A DNA stretch of 64,000 bases, taken from positions 1,023,311 to 1,087,310 of the forward strand of contig NZ_JAHKNI010000001.1 in NCBI RefSeq assembly GCF_018860155.1. Direction: 5' to 3'. A model generated the notes under the pieces. That model had not been told where the DNA came from. It worked only from the letters and a program-made list of their open reading frames with translations, and made no database searches. The position numbers and the translations under genes were made by a program. Source of the stretch: Nocardia albiluteola. GTDB taxonomy: Bacteria; Actinomycetota; Actinomycetes; Mycobacteriales; Mycobacteriaceae. Every line of letters begins with the position of its first letter. Positions within the stretch are counted from its first letter, which is position 1. Positions 42,686 through 50,933 of this stretch are shown one piece after another.

Positions 42686-43278
42686 GGGCCGTCGGCCGTT
42701 TCGCGCCCGCACAGCGAATCGGTGAGGCGGGCGGCGACCTGCGCGTCCAGCGGGGTGTGGGCCACGGCGAGGCGGTACCACAGCAGGCCGAATGCCTGGT
42801 CGGTCAGCAGGTCCAGGTCGGCGTCGGCCGGTAGTTCGCCGCGTTCGCGGCCGCGCTCGAGGATGCGATACAGAATCGCGTGGCGGTCGGCGGTGAAGGC
42901 GGCGAGCAGCTCGGCCGTGGCCGCATCCGTCTGGGCCTCGGCCAGCACCGCGCGCAGCAGCGAGCCCGAGGACGATCCCGTCGCGGCGGTAAATGTCGCG
43001 GTCAGGAAGATCCGCAGATCCTCGCGAACCGCGCCGGTATCGCGATCGGGCGCGGTGCTGCGCGCCCACTCGGTCATCGTCTCCAGCAGCACCGCGCCCT
43101 TGGACGGCCACCAGCGGTAGATCGTCTGCTTGCTCACACCGGCGGCAGCGGCGATGTCGGCGACCGTGACGGTGGGGCCCGCCCGGCCCAGGAGTTCGGC
43201 GGTCACGTCCAGGACTGCCCGACGGGCGGCGTCGTTACGGCGGCGGCCGGTGTGTGGGCGGGGCAGCGGATTCGGCAC
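42679..43278 (-). CDS. TetR-family transcriptional regulator
   Basis: This 199-residue protein has an N-terminal TetR HTH (TVTVADIAAAAGVSKQTIYR then WWPSKGAVLLE) and a helical ligand-binding domain of the TetR_C_16 type. Start is GTG 43278. It is divergent from the DDN-type gene, whose promoter contains a 13-bp palindrome that may be its operator. Confidence 0.88.
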   Translation of the reverse strand: MPNPLPRPHTGRRRNDAARRAVLDVTAELLGRAGPTVTVADIAAAAGVSKQTIYRWWPSKGAVLLETMTEWARSTAPDRDTGAVREDLRIFLTATFTAATGSSSGSLLRAVLAEAQTDAATAELLAAFTADRHAILYRILERGRERGELPADADLDLLTDQAFGLLWYRLAVAHTPLDAQVAARLTDSLCGRETADGPR

Positions 43279-43294
43279 GGGTCAACACTAACGG

Positions 43295-43327
43295 TTGACG
43301 GAACCGACGGTACGGATAAAATTTATC
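43295..43327 (+). promoter_or_regulatory. Promoter with palindrome for the DDN-type gene
   Basis: TTGACG (43295-43300) and TAAAAT (43317-43322) are 16 bp apart. The perfect palindrome GATAAAATTTATC (43315-43327) covers the -10 region, a good site for repression by the divergent TetR protein. Confidence 0.5.
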
Positions 43328-43360
43328 GAGACTGTTGGTACTCACAAGGTGGTGGCACGA

Positions 43361-43777
43361 ATGACTTCGAAGACCGCGGATTCGGCGGCGGCCAAGCGGC
43401 GGCGCGTGAGCTGGTATCACCGGCGCATCGCCAATCCCCTCATGCGCCGGCTGGTCGGGCATATGCCCGGGCAGGCCCTGCTCGAGACCACGGGCCGGCG
43501 CAGCGGCCTGCCGCGCCGGACCCCGGTGGGCGGCCGGGTGGTCGGGGGTTCGTTCTGGATGGTCAGCAACCACGGGCTCGCGGCGGCCTATGTGCGCAAT
43601 ATCGCGGCGGATCCCCGGGTGCGCGTGCAGATTCGCTCGCGCTGGCATACCGGCACCGCGCACCTGCTGCCCGACGACGACGCCCGCGCCCGGCTGCGCG
43701 AGCTGCCCCGCTTCAACAGCTGGAATGTGCGCATGCTCGGCACCGACCTGATGACGATCCGCATCGACCTCGAGTGA
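43361..43777 (+). CDS. Deazaflavin (F420)-dependent nitroreductase-family protein
   Basis: This 138-residue split-barrel protein of the DDN family has LLETTGRRSGLPRRTPVGG and FWMVSNHGLAAAYVRNIAAD, as in F420-dependent quinone or nitro reductases of mycobacteria and nocardiae. ATG 43361 is preferred over upstream TTG. Its substrate is unknown; menaquinone reduction is one known activity of relatives. Confidence 0.85.
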   Translation: MTSKTADSAAAKRRRVSWYHRRIANPLMRRLVGHMPGQALLETTGRRSGLPRRTPVGGRVVGGSFWMVSNHGLAAAYVRNIAADPRVRVQIRSRWHTGTAHLLPDDDARARLRELPRFNSWNVRMLGTDLMTIRIDLE

Positions 43778-43778
43778 A

Positions 43779-44396
43779 TCAGGCGTTGCGGGTGAACAAT
43801 CCGGCCCGGGCGCCCAAGGCGGCCGCCTCGGCGGCGGTGACCGCGGTGTCGTCGTCGATGAGGTCGCCAGTGGCGAGTAGGCGGTAGTAGAGCGGGGCCG
43901 AAACCGCGGAAAGGACTGCGCGGGCATCGGTTTCGGGTGCAAGCTCGCCCCGGGCCACCGCCGCGTCGATGCACGGCGCCCATTCGGTGAGCCGGACGTC
44001 GTAGAAGTGGTGCAGGGCCGAGGTGGCCGCGGGATCCGAGACGGCCGCCGCGAGCAGGGATTTGAACAGCGGGCCCTGGCGGGGATCGTTGAGCGTGCGC
44101 GCGACGAGGCGCGCGTTGTCCACCAGATCGCCGCGCAGGGAACCGGTGTCGGAGTGCGGCAGCGACGTCTCGGCCATCTCCGCCAGCAGGTCCGCGACCA
44201 GTCCGGCCGGGGTGCGCCAGCGGCGGTAGACCGTCGTCTTGCCCACGCCCGCGCGGGCCGCGACCTCGGCCAGGTCCAGCCCGGCGAGGCCGTATTCGGC
44301 GAGCAGATCGCCCGCCGCGCGCAGGACGGATTCGCGCACGCGGGCGGTGCGCCCGCCGGGGCGCGCCAGGCCCGGTGCGGCTGTGTCCGGATTCAT
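43779..44396 (-). CDS. TetR-family transcriptional regulator
   Basis: This 205-residue protein has a TetR HTH (LDLAEVAARAGVGKTTVYR then RWRTPAGLVADLL) and a C-terminal ligand domain. It is divergent from the aldo/keto reductase gene; direct repeats in the 82-bp gap between them are candidate operators. Its stop is adjacent to the end of the DDN-type gene. Confidence 0.88.
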   Translation of the reverse strand: MNPDTAAPGLARPGGRTARVRESVLRAAGDLLAEYGLAGLDLAEVAARAGVGKTTVYRRWRTPAGLVADLLAEMAETSLPHSDTGSLRGDLVDNARLVARTLNDPRQGPLFKSLLAAAVSDPAATSALHHFYDVRLTEWAPCIDAAVARGELAPETDARAVLSAVSAPLYYRLLATGDLIDDDTAVTAAEAAALGARAGLFTRNA

Positions 44397-44405
44397 AACG
44401 GGCCT

Positions 44406-44472
44406 CCAGTTCCGTTAATGCTCGGATGAGTGTAGCGTGTCGGATGTTAATGAAACTCTGGTTCCGTTAGGG
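44406..44472. promoter_or_regulatory. Direct repeats between TetR and aldo/keto reductase genes
   Basis: CCAGTTCCGTTAATG (44406) and CTGGTTCCGTTAGGG (44458) agree at 11 of 15 positions. Spaced 52 bp apart in the divergent promoter region, they are candidate binding sites for the adjacent TetR protein. Confidence 0.4.
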
Positions 44473-44478
44473 GTTGTT

Positions 44479-45513
44479 ATGGAATATCGTCGGCTGGGCG
44501 CCTCGGGTCTGATGGTTCCGGCGTTGAGCTTCGGTGCGGGCACGTTCGGTGGTCGCGGCGAGCTGTTCGGCGCGTGGGGCGATACCGACGCGCGCGCCGC
44601 GCGCGGGCTGGTCGACATCGCGCTCGAGGCGGGCGTCACGATGTTCGACACCGCGGACGTGTACTCCGACGGCGCCTCGGAAGAGGTACTGGGCGAGGCG
44701 ATCCGGGGGCGGCGCGATCGAGTGCTGTTGTCCACCAAGGCCGCCCTGCCCGTGGGCGACGGTCCGAACGATGCCGGATCGGGCCGGTCCCGGTTGATCA
44801 CCGCGGTCGAGGCCGCGCTGCGTCGGCTGGGCACCGACTACATCGACCTGTTCCAGCTGCACGCCTTCGATGCCCGGACCCCGGTTCAGGAGGTGCTTTC
44901 GGCCCTGGACGAGCTGGTGCGCGCGGGCAAGATCCGATACGTCGGCGCCTCCAACTTCTCCGGCTGGCAGCTGATGAAATCCCTTGCGGCCGCGGATCGG
45001 CAGGGGCTGCCGCGCTATGTCGCGCACCAGGTGTACTACTCGCTCGTGGGCCGCGACTACGAGTGGGAGCTGATGCCCCTGGGCATCGATCAGGGCGTCG
45101 GCGCGGTGGTGTGGAGCCCGCTGGGCTGGGGCCGGCTCACCGGGAAGATCCGTCGCGGACAGCCGATTCCGGACGGCAGCCGTCTGCACAAGACGGCCGA
45201 GGCGGGCCCGCCGGTCGAGGACGAATTGCTGTACACGGTGGTCGACGCGCTCGACGAGATCGCCGCCGAGACCGGCCGGACCGTCCCGCAGATCGCCCTG
45301 AACTGGCTGCTGCGACGGCCCACGGTCGCCACGGTCATCGTCGGCGCCCGCAACGAGGATCAGCTGCGTCAGAACCTCGGCGCGGTCGGCTGGGAACTCG
45401 ACGCGCACCAGATCGCCCGGCTGGACAAGGCGAGTGCCCTCACCCCGCCCTACCCGTACTACGCCTACTACCGCCTGCCGGGCTTCACCCGGCTCAACCC
45501 GCCCGCGGTCTGA
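44479..45513 (+). CDS. Aldo/keto reductase
   Basis: This 344-residue NADPH-dependent (beta/alpha)8 oxidoreductase has the catalytic tetrad visible as FDTADVYSDG (Asp, Tyr), LSTKAALP (Lys) and FQLHAFD (His), and the cofactor-binding end TVIVGARNEDQLRQNLGA. ATG 44479 is used. It is likely controlled by the divergent TetR regulator. Substrate is unknown. Confidence 0.92.
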   Translation: MEYRRLGASGLMVPALSFGAGTFGGRGELFGAWGDTDARAARGLVDIALEAGVTMFDTADVYSDGASEEVLGEAIRGRRDRVLLSTKAALPVGDGPNDAGSGRSRLITAVEAALRRLGTDYIDLFQLHAFDARTPVQEVLSALDELVRAGKIRYVGASNFSGWQLMKSLAAADRQGLPRYVAHQVYYSLVGRDYEWELMPLGIDQGVGAVVWSPLGWGRLTGKIRRGQPIPDGSRLHKTAEAGPPVEDELLYTVVDALDEIAAETGRTVPQIALNWLLRRPTVATVIVGARNEDQLRQNLGAVGWELDAHQIARLDKASALTPPYPYYAYYRLPGFTRLNPPAV

Positions 45514-45640
45514 TCACACACCGGTGCGAGGGCTTCGAAGCTGCGGCGGACGTCACGGGTCGCCGTCGGCTCGGTGGCCGTGGGGTTCGGCCGGGTGGTG
45601 GCTCGGTCCGGGTGACAGGCCGGTCCGGGGGCGATGCGGC

Positions 45641-48600
45641 TCAGTAGATGTCGCGGACGTATCGCTTCTCGGCGACCAGTTGCTTGCGGTAGGCGGTGGC
45701 GGCCTCCGGGGAGAGGTTGCCGTGGATCCGGGCGACGGTCAGCAGGGTCTCGTCGACGTCGCGGGCCATGCGGGTCGCGTCGCCGCACACGTACAGGTGG
45801 GCGCCGGATTGCAGCCACGACCACAGTTCGGCGCCGTGTTCGAGCATCCGGTGCTGCACGTAGATCCGCTCGCGCTGGTCGCGGGAGAACGCCACGTCCA
45901 GGCGGGTGAGGAAGCCGTCGCGGAACAGCTCCTCGAGTTCGGCTCGATAGTAGAAGTTGTCCGCGGCGTGCTGATCGCCGAACAGCAGCCAGTTGCGGCC
46001 GCGGCAGCCCAGCGCGCGCCGCTCGTGCAGGAATCCGCGGAACGGGGCGATACCGGTGCCCGGACCGACCATGATCATCGGCGCGTTCGGATCCAGCGGC
46101 GGCCGGAAATGCGGTGCGCGCTGCAGGAATACCGGCACCGGCGCCTCGTGGCCACGGTCCGCCAGGAAGGTCGAGCAGACCCCGCCGCGCCGGGCGCCGG
46201 ATCCGCCGTAGCGCACCACCCCGACGGTCAACTGCACCTCGTGCGGGCTGACCTTCGGACTCGACGAGATCGAATACTGGCGCGGCTGCAGCCGTTTCAG
46301 CGTGCCCAGCCAGTCGATCAGATCCGTGTGCACCGGGAAGTCGCGCAGCACGTCCACGGCCTGCCGATCCCAGAGGTAGCGGTCGAGCTCGAGCCGGTTG
46401 TCACGGCGCTGCAGCTTGGCCAGCTGCTGGCTCGGATTGTGTGTGGCAATGAAATTCAGTAGGTCGGTGCTGACCCGGGTGATGTCGTAGCGGGTGCGCA
46501 GCGCGTGGGCCAGCGGCAATTCCCGATCGTCGAGGTCCACGATGCGGTCCCCGTCCAGGCCGGTGACCTCCAGCCATTCGCGCACCAGCGCCTCGTCGTT
46601 CGAGGGCCAGACGCCGAGCGAATCGCCGGCCTCGTAGGTCGCCTCGGCATCGCGCAGGTCGAATCCGAACTGTCGCACCTCCTTCGCGGCGCCGGGGCGG
46701 GACAGTAGTTCGTTGCGCACGAGCGGGGCGGGGGTGGGGGCGTTGCGGGTGAAGGCGGGGACGGTCGCTTGCCGGCGATTGGCGCGAGCGGCGCCGGTGG
46801 AAACCGGTTGGGGCCGAGGGGCGACCGTCAGCGGGGACCCGACAGCCGGGCGAACGGTTGCGCCGGATGAGCCGAATCCGTTGCCCGGCAGTGTGATGCC
46901 GGGTCGAGGGGTTGCGTAGGCGGATACGGACACTCGGCCGGGTTCGGCACCGGCTCGGCCGTTGGAGCCCACTGTGGAATCGTTCCCGCCCCGGCCATCG
47001 CTCCGATCGGGCTGTGGCCCAACGCCGTTGCCCTCCGCAAGTGCGGTCAGCACCTCGTCGAGCCATTCATCCGACCGCGGCGAATGGTCGGGCTCGCTGT
47101 CGACCCGCGGGAGCAGTCGGGTGGCGCCGGACTTCGCGAGCAGCTCGTCGAGCTTGCGGCCGTGACCGCAGAAGTCGTCGTAGGACGAGTCGCCGAGGGC
47201 GAAGACCGCGTACCGCAGCGAATTCAACCGGATCTCGCTGTCCGACAGGCGCTCCCAGAAATCCGCGCCGCCGTCCGGGGGACCGCCGTCGCCGAATGTG
47301 CTGGTGACGACCAGCGCGTCGCCGGTCAGCTCCGTGAGCTCACACGAGTTCATCTCCACCAGCCGTGGTGCGTAACCGGATTCGGTGAGGCGTTGTGCGG
47401 CCGCCGCCGCGAACTCCTCCGCGGTGCCGGTCTGCGAGGCCCACAGCACGGTGATCGCGCGCGGGGCCGGAGCTGGTGTCTCACCGAGAAATTCGGCCGC
47501 TGGGGCCGCGCTGCCGGAGCGGGAGTACATCCCCGCAAGCATCCCGTCGACCCACAATCGGCTCTGCGGGGACAGTGGCGCGGACTCCGGCATCACCGGC
47601 TGCCCCTCCACCGGAAGCGTGACCAGCGCCGCTAGATAGCCGCCGAGGTAGATGCGCTCGGTATCGCTCAGCATCGGCGCGGCGAAGGTGTCCAGGCCGA
47701 GCATGCGGGCAAGCGGATGCGTCCCGCCCTCAACCAACGCTGCAGGCCGCGGAACTCGGCCGGGCTGCGGGACCTGCCCGGCCGCGGCGGGCTCGACCGC
47801 GATGCGCCGCAACGCGACCGCGCACGCCTTGAATTCGGGCTGCAGCGAATCGGCATCGACCGCATCGTTGGTGACGGCGTTGATCGTCAGATATTCACCG
47901 TGCTCGTCGTTCCAGTGGAACGGTGCGAAACACATTCCAGGCAGCACCCGATCGGTGATCCGCACGGGCAGCACCGCACGCCCACGGCGCGAGGTGATTT
48001 CGAGCTGATCCGGCGGCCGCAGACCGAGCCGTTCCGCGTCGTCGGGATGCACCTCGACGAACGGATCCCCGGTCAGCTTGGCCAGTTTCGCGATCTTGCC
48101 GGTCTTGGTCATGGTGTGCCACTGATGCTGCAGGCGGCCGGTGTTCAGCACGAACGGGTAATCGTCGTCCGGCATTTCGGCGGGCATCAGGTGCGGGCGC
48201 GGCCAGAACACCGCCCGCCGGCTCGGCGTCGCGAACGCCAGCTCGGGCCGGTGCCCGGACTCGTCGGCGAACGGATGCTGGCTGATCCCGTCGTTGCGGT
48301 AGCGAATCGGGTTGCGCCGCTGGGCCGGATCGGGGCACGGCCACTGCACGGGTCCCTCGCGCAGCCCGTCGTAGGTGATGCCGCGCAGGTCGTATCCGGT
48401 GGCGGGGTTCGCGAACCGGCGGATCTCGTCGAATACCTCGGCGCTCGAGGCGAAATCGAATCCCGGGAATCCCATCGCGGTGGCCACCTGCGCGATCAGC
48501 TGCCAGTCCGGTCGTGCGTCGCCGACCGGTGGCACCGAGCGCTGCAGCAGGCTCACGCTCCGTTCCGAATTCACCATCACCCCGTCGGCCTCGGCCCACA

Positions 48601-49975
48601 GCGTGGCGGGCAGCTGCAGGTCGGCGTAGGCGTTGGTGGCCGTCTCCGCATACACGTCCTGCGTGATCACCAGCTCGGCGGCCTCCAGCCCGGCGATCAC
48701 CGTCTTGCGATTCGCCACCGAGGCAACGGGATTGCTGCAGATGATCCAGCAGGCCCGGATCCGTCCGTCGGCCAGGCCCCGGAACATCTCGATCGTGCCG
48801 GGCCCGACGTCGGGCCGGATGGTGCCCGGTTCGAGGTCCCAGGCGGTTTCGACGAAGGTGCGATCGGCCTCGGACAGCACGGTGCGCTGACCGGGGAGTC
48901 CGGGACCCATGTAGCCCATTTCCCTGCCGCCCATGGCGTTCGGCTGCCCGGTCAGCGAGAACGGCCCGCTGCCCGGTCGGCAGATGGCGCCGGTGGCCAG
49001 GTGCAGATTGCACAGGGCATTGGTGTTCCAGGTGCCGTGCGTGGACTGGTTCAGGCCCATCGTCCACAGCGACATCCACTCGCCCGCCTCGCCGATCCAC
49101 CGTGCGGCCGTGCGGATGTCGTCCTCGGGCAGGCCGGTGATCTCCGAAACCCGTTCCGGCGGATAGTCGGCGAGAAATTCCGCCATCGCCTCCCAGCCCT
49201 GGGTGTGCGCGGCGATGAATTCGGCGTCGATGTCGCCGTTGTCGACCAGCAGCCGCAGCAGGCCGTTCAGCAGCGCCAGGTCGGTGCCCGGGGCGATCTG
49301 CAGGAAAAGGTCTGCGTCCTTGGCGGTTTCGGTGCGGCGCGGGTCGACGACGATGAGTTTGGCGCCGCCGCTCTTGCGGCGGTCGGCCATGCGCAGATGC
49401 AGAATCGGGTGGCAGTCGGCCATATTCGCGCCGATCACGAGGAACAGATCGGCCCGATCCAGGTCGTCGTAGGATCCGGGCGGCCCGTCAGCGCCGAGGG
49501 ACTGCTTGTATCCGGTGCCCGCGCTGGCCATGCACAGTCGCGAGTTGGATTCGATGTGAACGGTGCGCAGGTACCCCTTGGCCAGCTTGGTCGCCAGGTA
49601 TTGCGCCTCGAGCGTCATCTGCCCGGACACATAGAGCGCGATCGCGTCGGGTCCGTGCTCGTCCAGGATCGCCCGCAGCCGGGCGGCGGCCTCGCGCACG
49701 CCCGCGTCGATGTCGACCGCCTCGGGCCCCGCGCCTCGTTCGGCGCGCCGCAGGGCAGTGGTCATCCGGCCGGAGGCCCGCATGAGTTCGGCGTGGGTGG
49801 CGCCCTTGGTGCACAGCCGTCCGGCATTGACCGGGTGCGGCTTGGTCCCGCGGACCTTCGCGATTATCGGCGCGCCGTCCGGGCCGAGGGTGGTCTCGAC
49901 GGTGATTCCACAGCCCACGCCGCAGTACGAGCACGTGGTGCCGACGGTCGCCGGTGCCGCGGGTAGTTCCGTCAT
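45641..49975 (-). CDS. Nitrate reductase fused to CysJ-like flavoprotein reductase
   Basis: This 1444-residue fusion begins with an assimilatory (Nas/Nap-type) molybdopterin nitrate reductase: [4Fe-4S] ligands C15, C18, C22 and C55 and the Mo-ligand region SNSRLCMASAGTGYKQSLG. A linker leads to a flavodoxin domain (VLWASQTGTAEEF, about residue 838), a disordered Pro/Gly-rich linker (about 975-1080), then FAD (RQYSISSSP, about 1236) and NADPH domains (GPGTGIAPFRGFL, about 1300), ending in RYVRDIY. Electrons would pass from NADPH through FAD, FMN and Fe-S to Mo, reducing nitrate to nitrite in one polypeptide. Confidence 0.93.
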   Translation of the reverse strand: MTELPAAPATVGTTCSYCGVGCGITVETTLGPDGAPIIAKVRGTKPHPVNAGRLCTKGATHAELMRASGRMTTALRRAERGAGPEAVDIDAGVREAAARLRAILDEHGPDAIALYVSGQMTLEAQYLATKLAKGYLRTVHIESNSRLCMASAGTGYKQSLGADGPPGSYDDLDRADLFLVIGANMADCHPILHLRMADRRKSGGAKLIVVDPRRTETAKDADLFLQIAPGTDLALLNGLLRLLVDNGDIDAEFIAAHTQGWEAMAEFLADYPPERVSEITGLPEDDIRTAARWIGEAGEWMSLWTMGLNQSTHGTWNTNALCNLHLATGAICRPGSGPFSLTGQPNAMGGREMGYMGPGLPGQRTVLSEADRTFVETAWDLEPGTIRPDVGPGTIEMFRGLADGRIRACWIICSNPVASVANRKTVIAGLEAAELVITQDVYAETATNAYADLQLPATLWAEADGVMVNSERSVSLLQRSVPPVGDARPDWQLIAQVATAMGFPGFDFASSAEVFDEIRRFANPATGYDLRGITYDGLREGPVQWPCPDPAQRRNPIRYRNDGISQHPFADESGHRPELAFATPSRRAVFWPRPHLMPAEMPDDDYPFVLNTGRLQHQWHTMTKTGKIAKLAKLTGDPFVEVHPDDAERLGLRPPDQLEITSRRGRAVLPVRITDRVLPGMCFAPFHWNDEHGEYLTINAVTNDAVDADSLQPEFKACAVALRRIAVEPAAAGQVPQPGRVPRPAALVEGGTHPLARMLGLDTFAAPMLSDTERIYLGGYLAALVTLPVEGQPVMPESAPLSPQSRLWVDGMLAGMYSRSGSAAPAAEFLGETPAPAPRAITVLWASQTGTAEEFAAAAAQRLTESGYAPRLVEMNSCELTELTGDALVVTSTFGDGGPPDGGADFWERLSDSEIRLNSLRYAVFALGDSSYDDFCGHGRKLDELLAKSGATRLLPRVDSEPDHSPRSDEWLDEVLTALAEGNGVGPQPDRSDGRGGNDSTVGSNGRAGAEPGRVSVSAYATPRPGITLPGNGFGSSGATVRPAVGSPLTVAPRPQPVSTGAARANRRQATVPAFTRNAPTPAPLVRNELLSRPGAAKEVRQFGFDLRDAEATYEAGDSLGVWPSNDEALVREWLEVTGLDGDRIVDLDDRELPLAHALRTRYDITRVSTDLLNFIATHNPSQQLAKLQRRDNRLELDRYLWDRQAVDVLRDFPVHTDLIDWLGTLKRLQPRQYSISSSPKVSPHEVQLTVGVVRYGGSGARRGGVCSTFLADRGHEAPVPVFLQRAPHFRPPLDPNAPMIMVGPGTGIAPFRGFLHERRALGCRGRNWLLFGDQHAADNFYYRAELEELFRDGFLTRLDVAFSRDQRERIYVQHRMLEHGAELWSWLQSGAHLYVCGDATRMARDVDETLLTVARIHGNLSPEAATAYRKQLVAEKRYVRDIY

Positions 49976-50138
49976 GAGCCGATCATCGCGGCTCGCGATT
50001 TCGCCGGATTTACCGAACGTTATCGCCAGGTGACGAATCTCCGCACCGCCGCGAATTCGGGCTGTGAGGAGTGATGGAGATCACCGAAAACCCGTCGTAG
50101 CAGCGCAAACAGTGCTCAAAAGTCCGCGCGCGAGCGTG

Positions 50139-50843
50139 CTAGTCGAGCTTGTAGCCCCGGTGTAGCGCGACGACGCCACCGGTCAGATTCCGCCACTTCA
50201 CCGCGGACCAGCCCGCGTCCGCGACCCGCAGCGCCAGCTGCGGCTGGTTGGGCCAGGCGCGGACGGACTCGGCCAGATAGACGTAGGCGTCCGGATTGCT
50301 GCTGACCGCGCGCGCCACCCGCGGCAGCGCCCGCATCAGGTACTCCATGTACAGGGTGCGGAACGGCCCGAAGACCGGCGTGGAGAACTCCGCCACCACG
50401 AGCCGCCCGCCCGGCTTGGTCACCCGATACAGCTCCCGCAGCGCCAGATCGGGATCGGAAATGTTGCGCAGCCCATAGGAAATGGTCACCGCGTCGAACG
50501 AGTCGTCGGCGAAGGGCAGCGCCATGCCGTCCGCGGCGACCATCGGCACCCGGCGGAACCGCCCCTCGCTCAGCATGCCGCGGGAGAAGTCCGCGGCCAC
50601 GCACCAGGCGCCGGACTTGGCGAACTCCAGGGTCGACACCCCCGTCCCGGCCGCCAGATCGAGCACCCGCTCGCCCGGCCGCAGCGCCAGCGCCCTGCGG
50701 GTGGCCCACCGCCAGTACCTGTCCTGCCCGCCGGAGATCACGGTGTTGGTCAGGTCGTACCGCTTAGCGACCCCGTCGAACATCGACGCGACCTCCTGCG
50801 GCTGCTTGTCCAACGAGGCCCGAAACGACTCTGTCTTCGCCAC
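50139..50843 (-). CDS. menG: Demethylmenaquinone methyltransferase
   Basis: This 234-residue SAM-dependent methyltransferase of the UbiE/MenG family methylates demethylmenaquinone in the last core step. Seen are [19 protein letters not shown], motif [37 protein letters not shown] and [21 protein letters not shown] start at 50843. It is divergent from the second AfsR-like gene. Confidence 0.95.
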   Translation of the reverse strand: MAKTESFRASLDKQPQEVASMFDGVAKRYDLTNTVISGGQDRYWRWATRRALALRPGERVLDLAAGTGVSTLEFAKSGAWCVAADFSRGMLSEGRFRRVPMVAADGMALPFADDSFDAVTISYGLRNISDPDLALRELYRVTKPGGRLVVAEFSTPVFGPFRTLYMEYLMRALPRVARAVSSNPDAYVYLAESVRAWPNQPQLALRVADAGWSAVKWRNLTGGVVALHRGYKLD

Positions 50844-50933
50844 GCCTGCACATTAGCGCGCACCCGGTGCCGGGTAGCGCCGGGTGGGAGGGGGCGGTGG
50901 CGCGCGGGTGCCGGGTCCGGGAGGATTCCTCTG

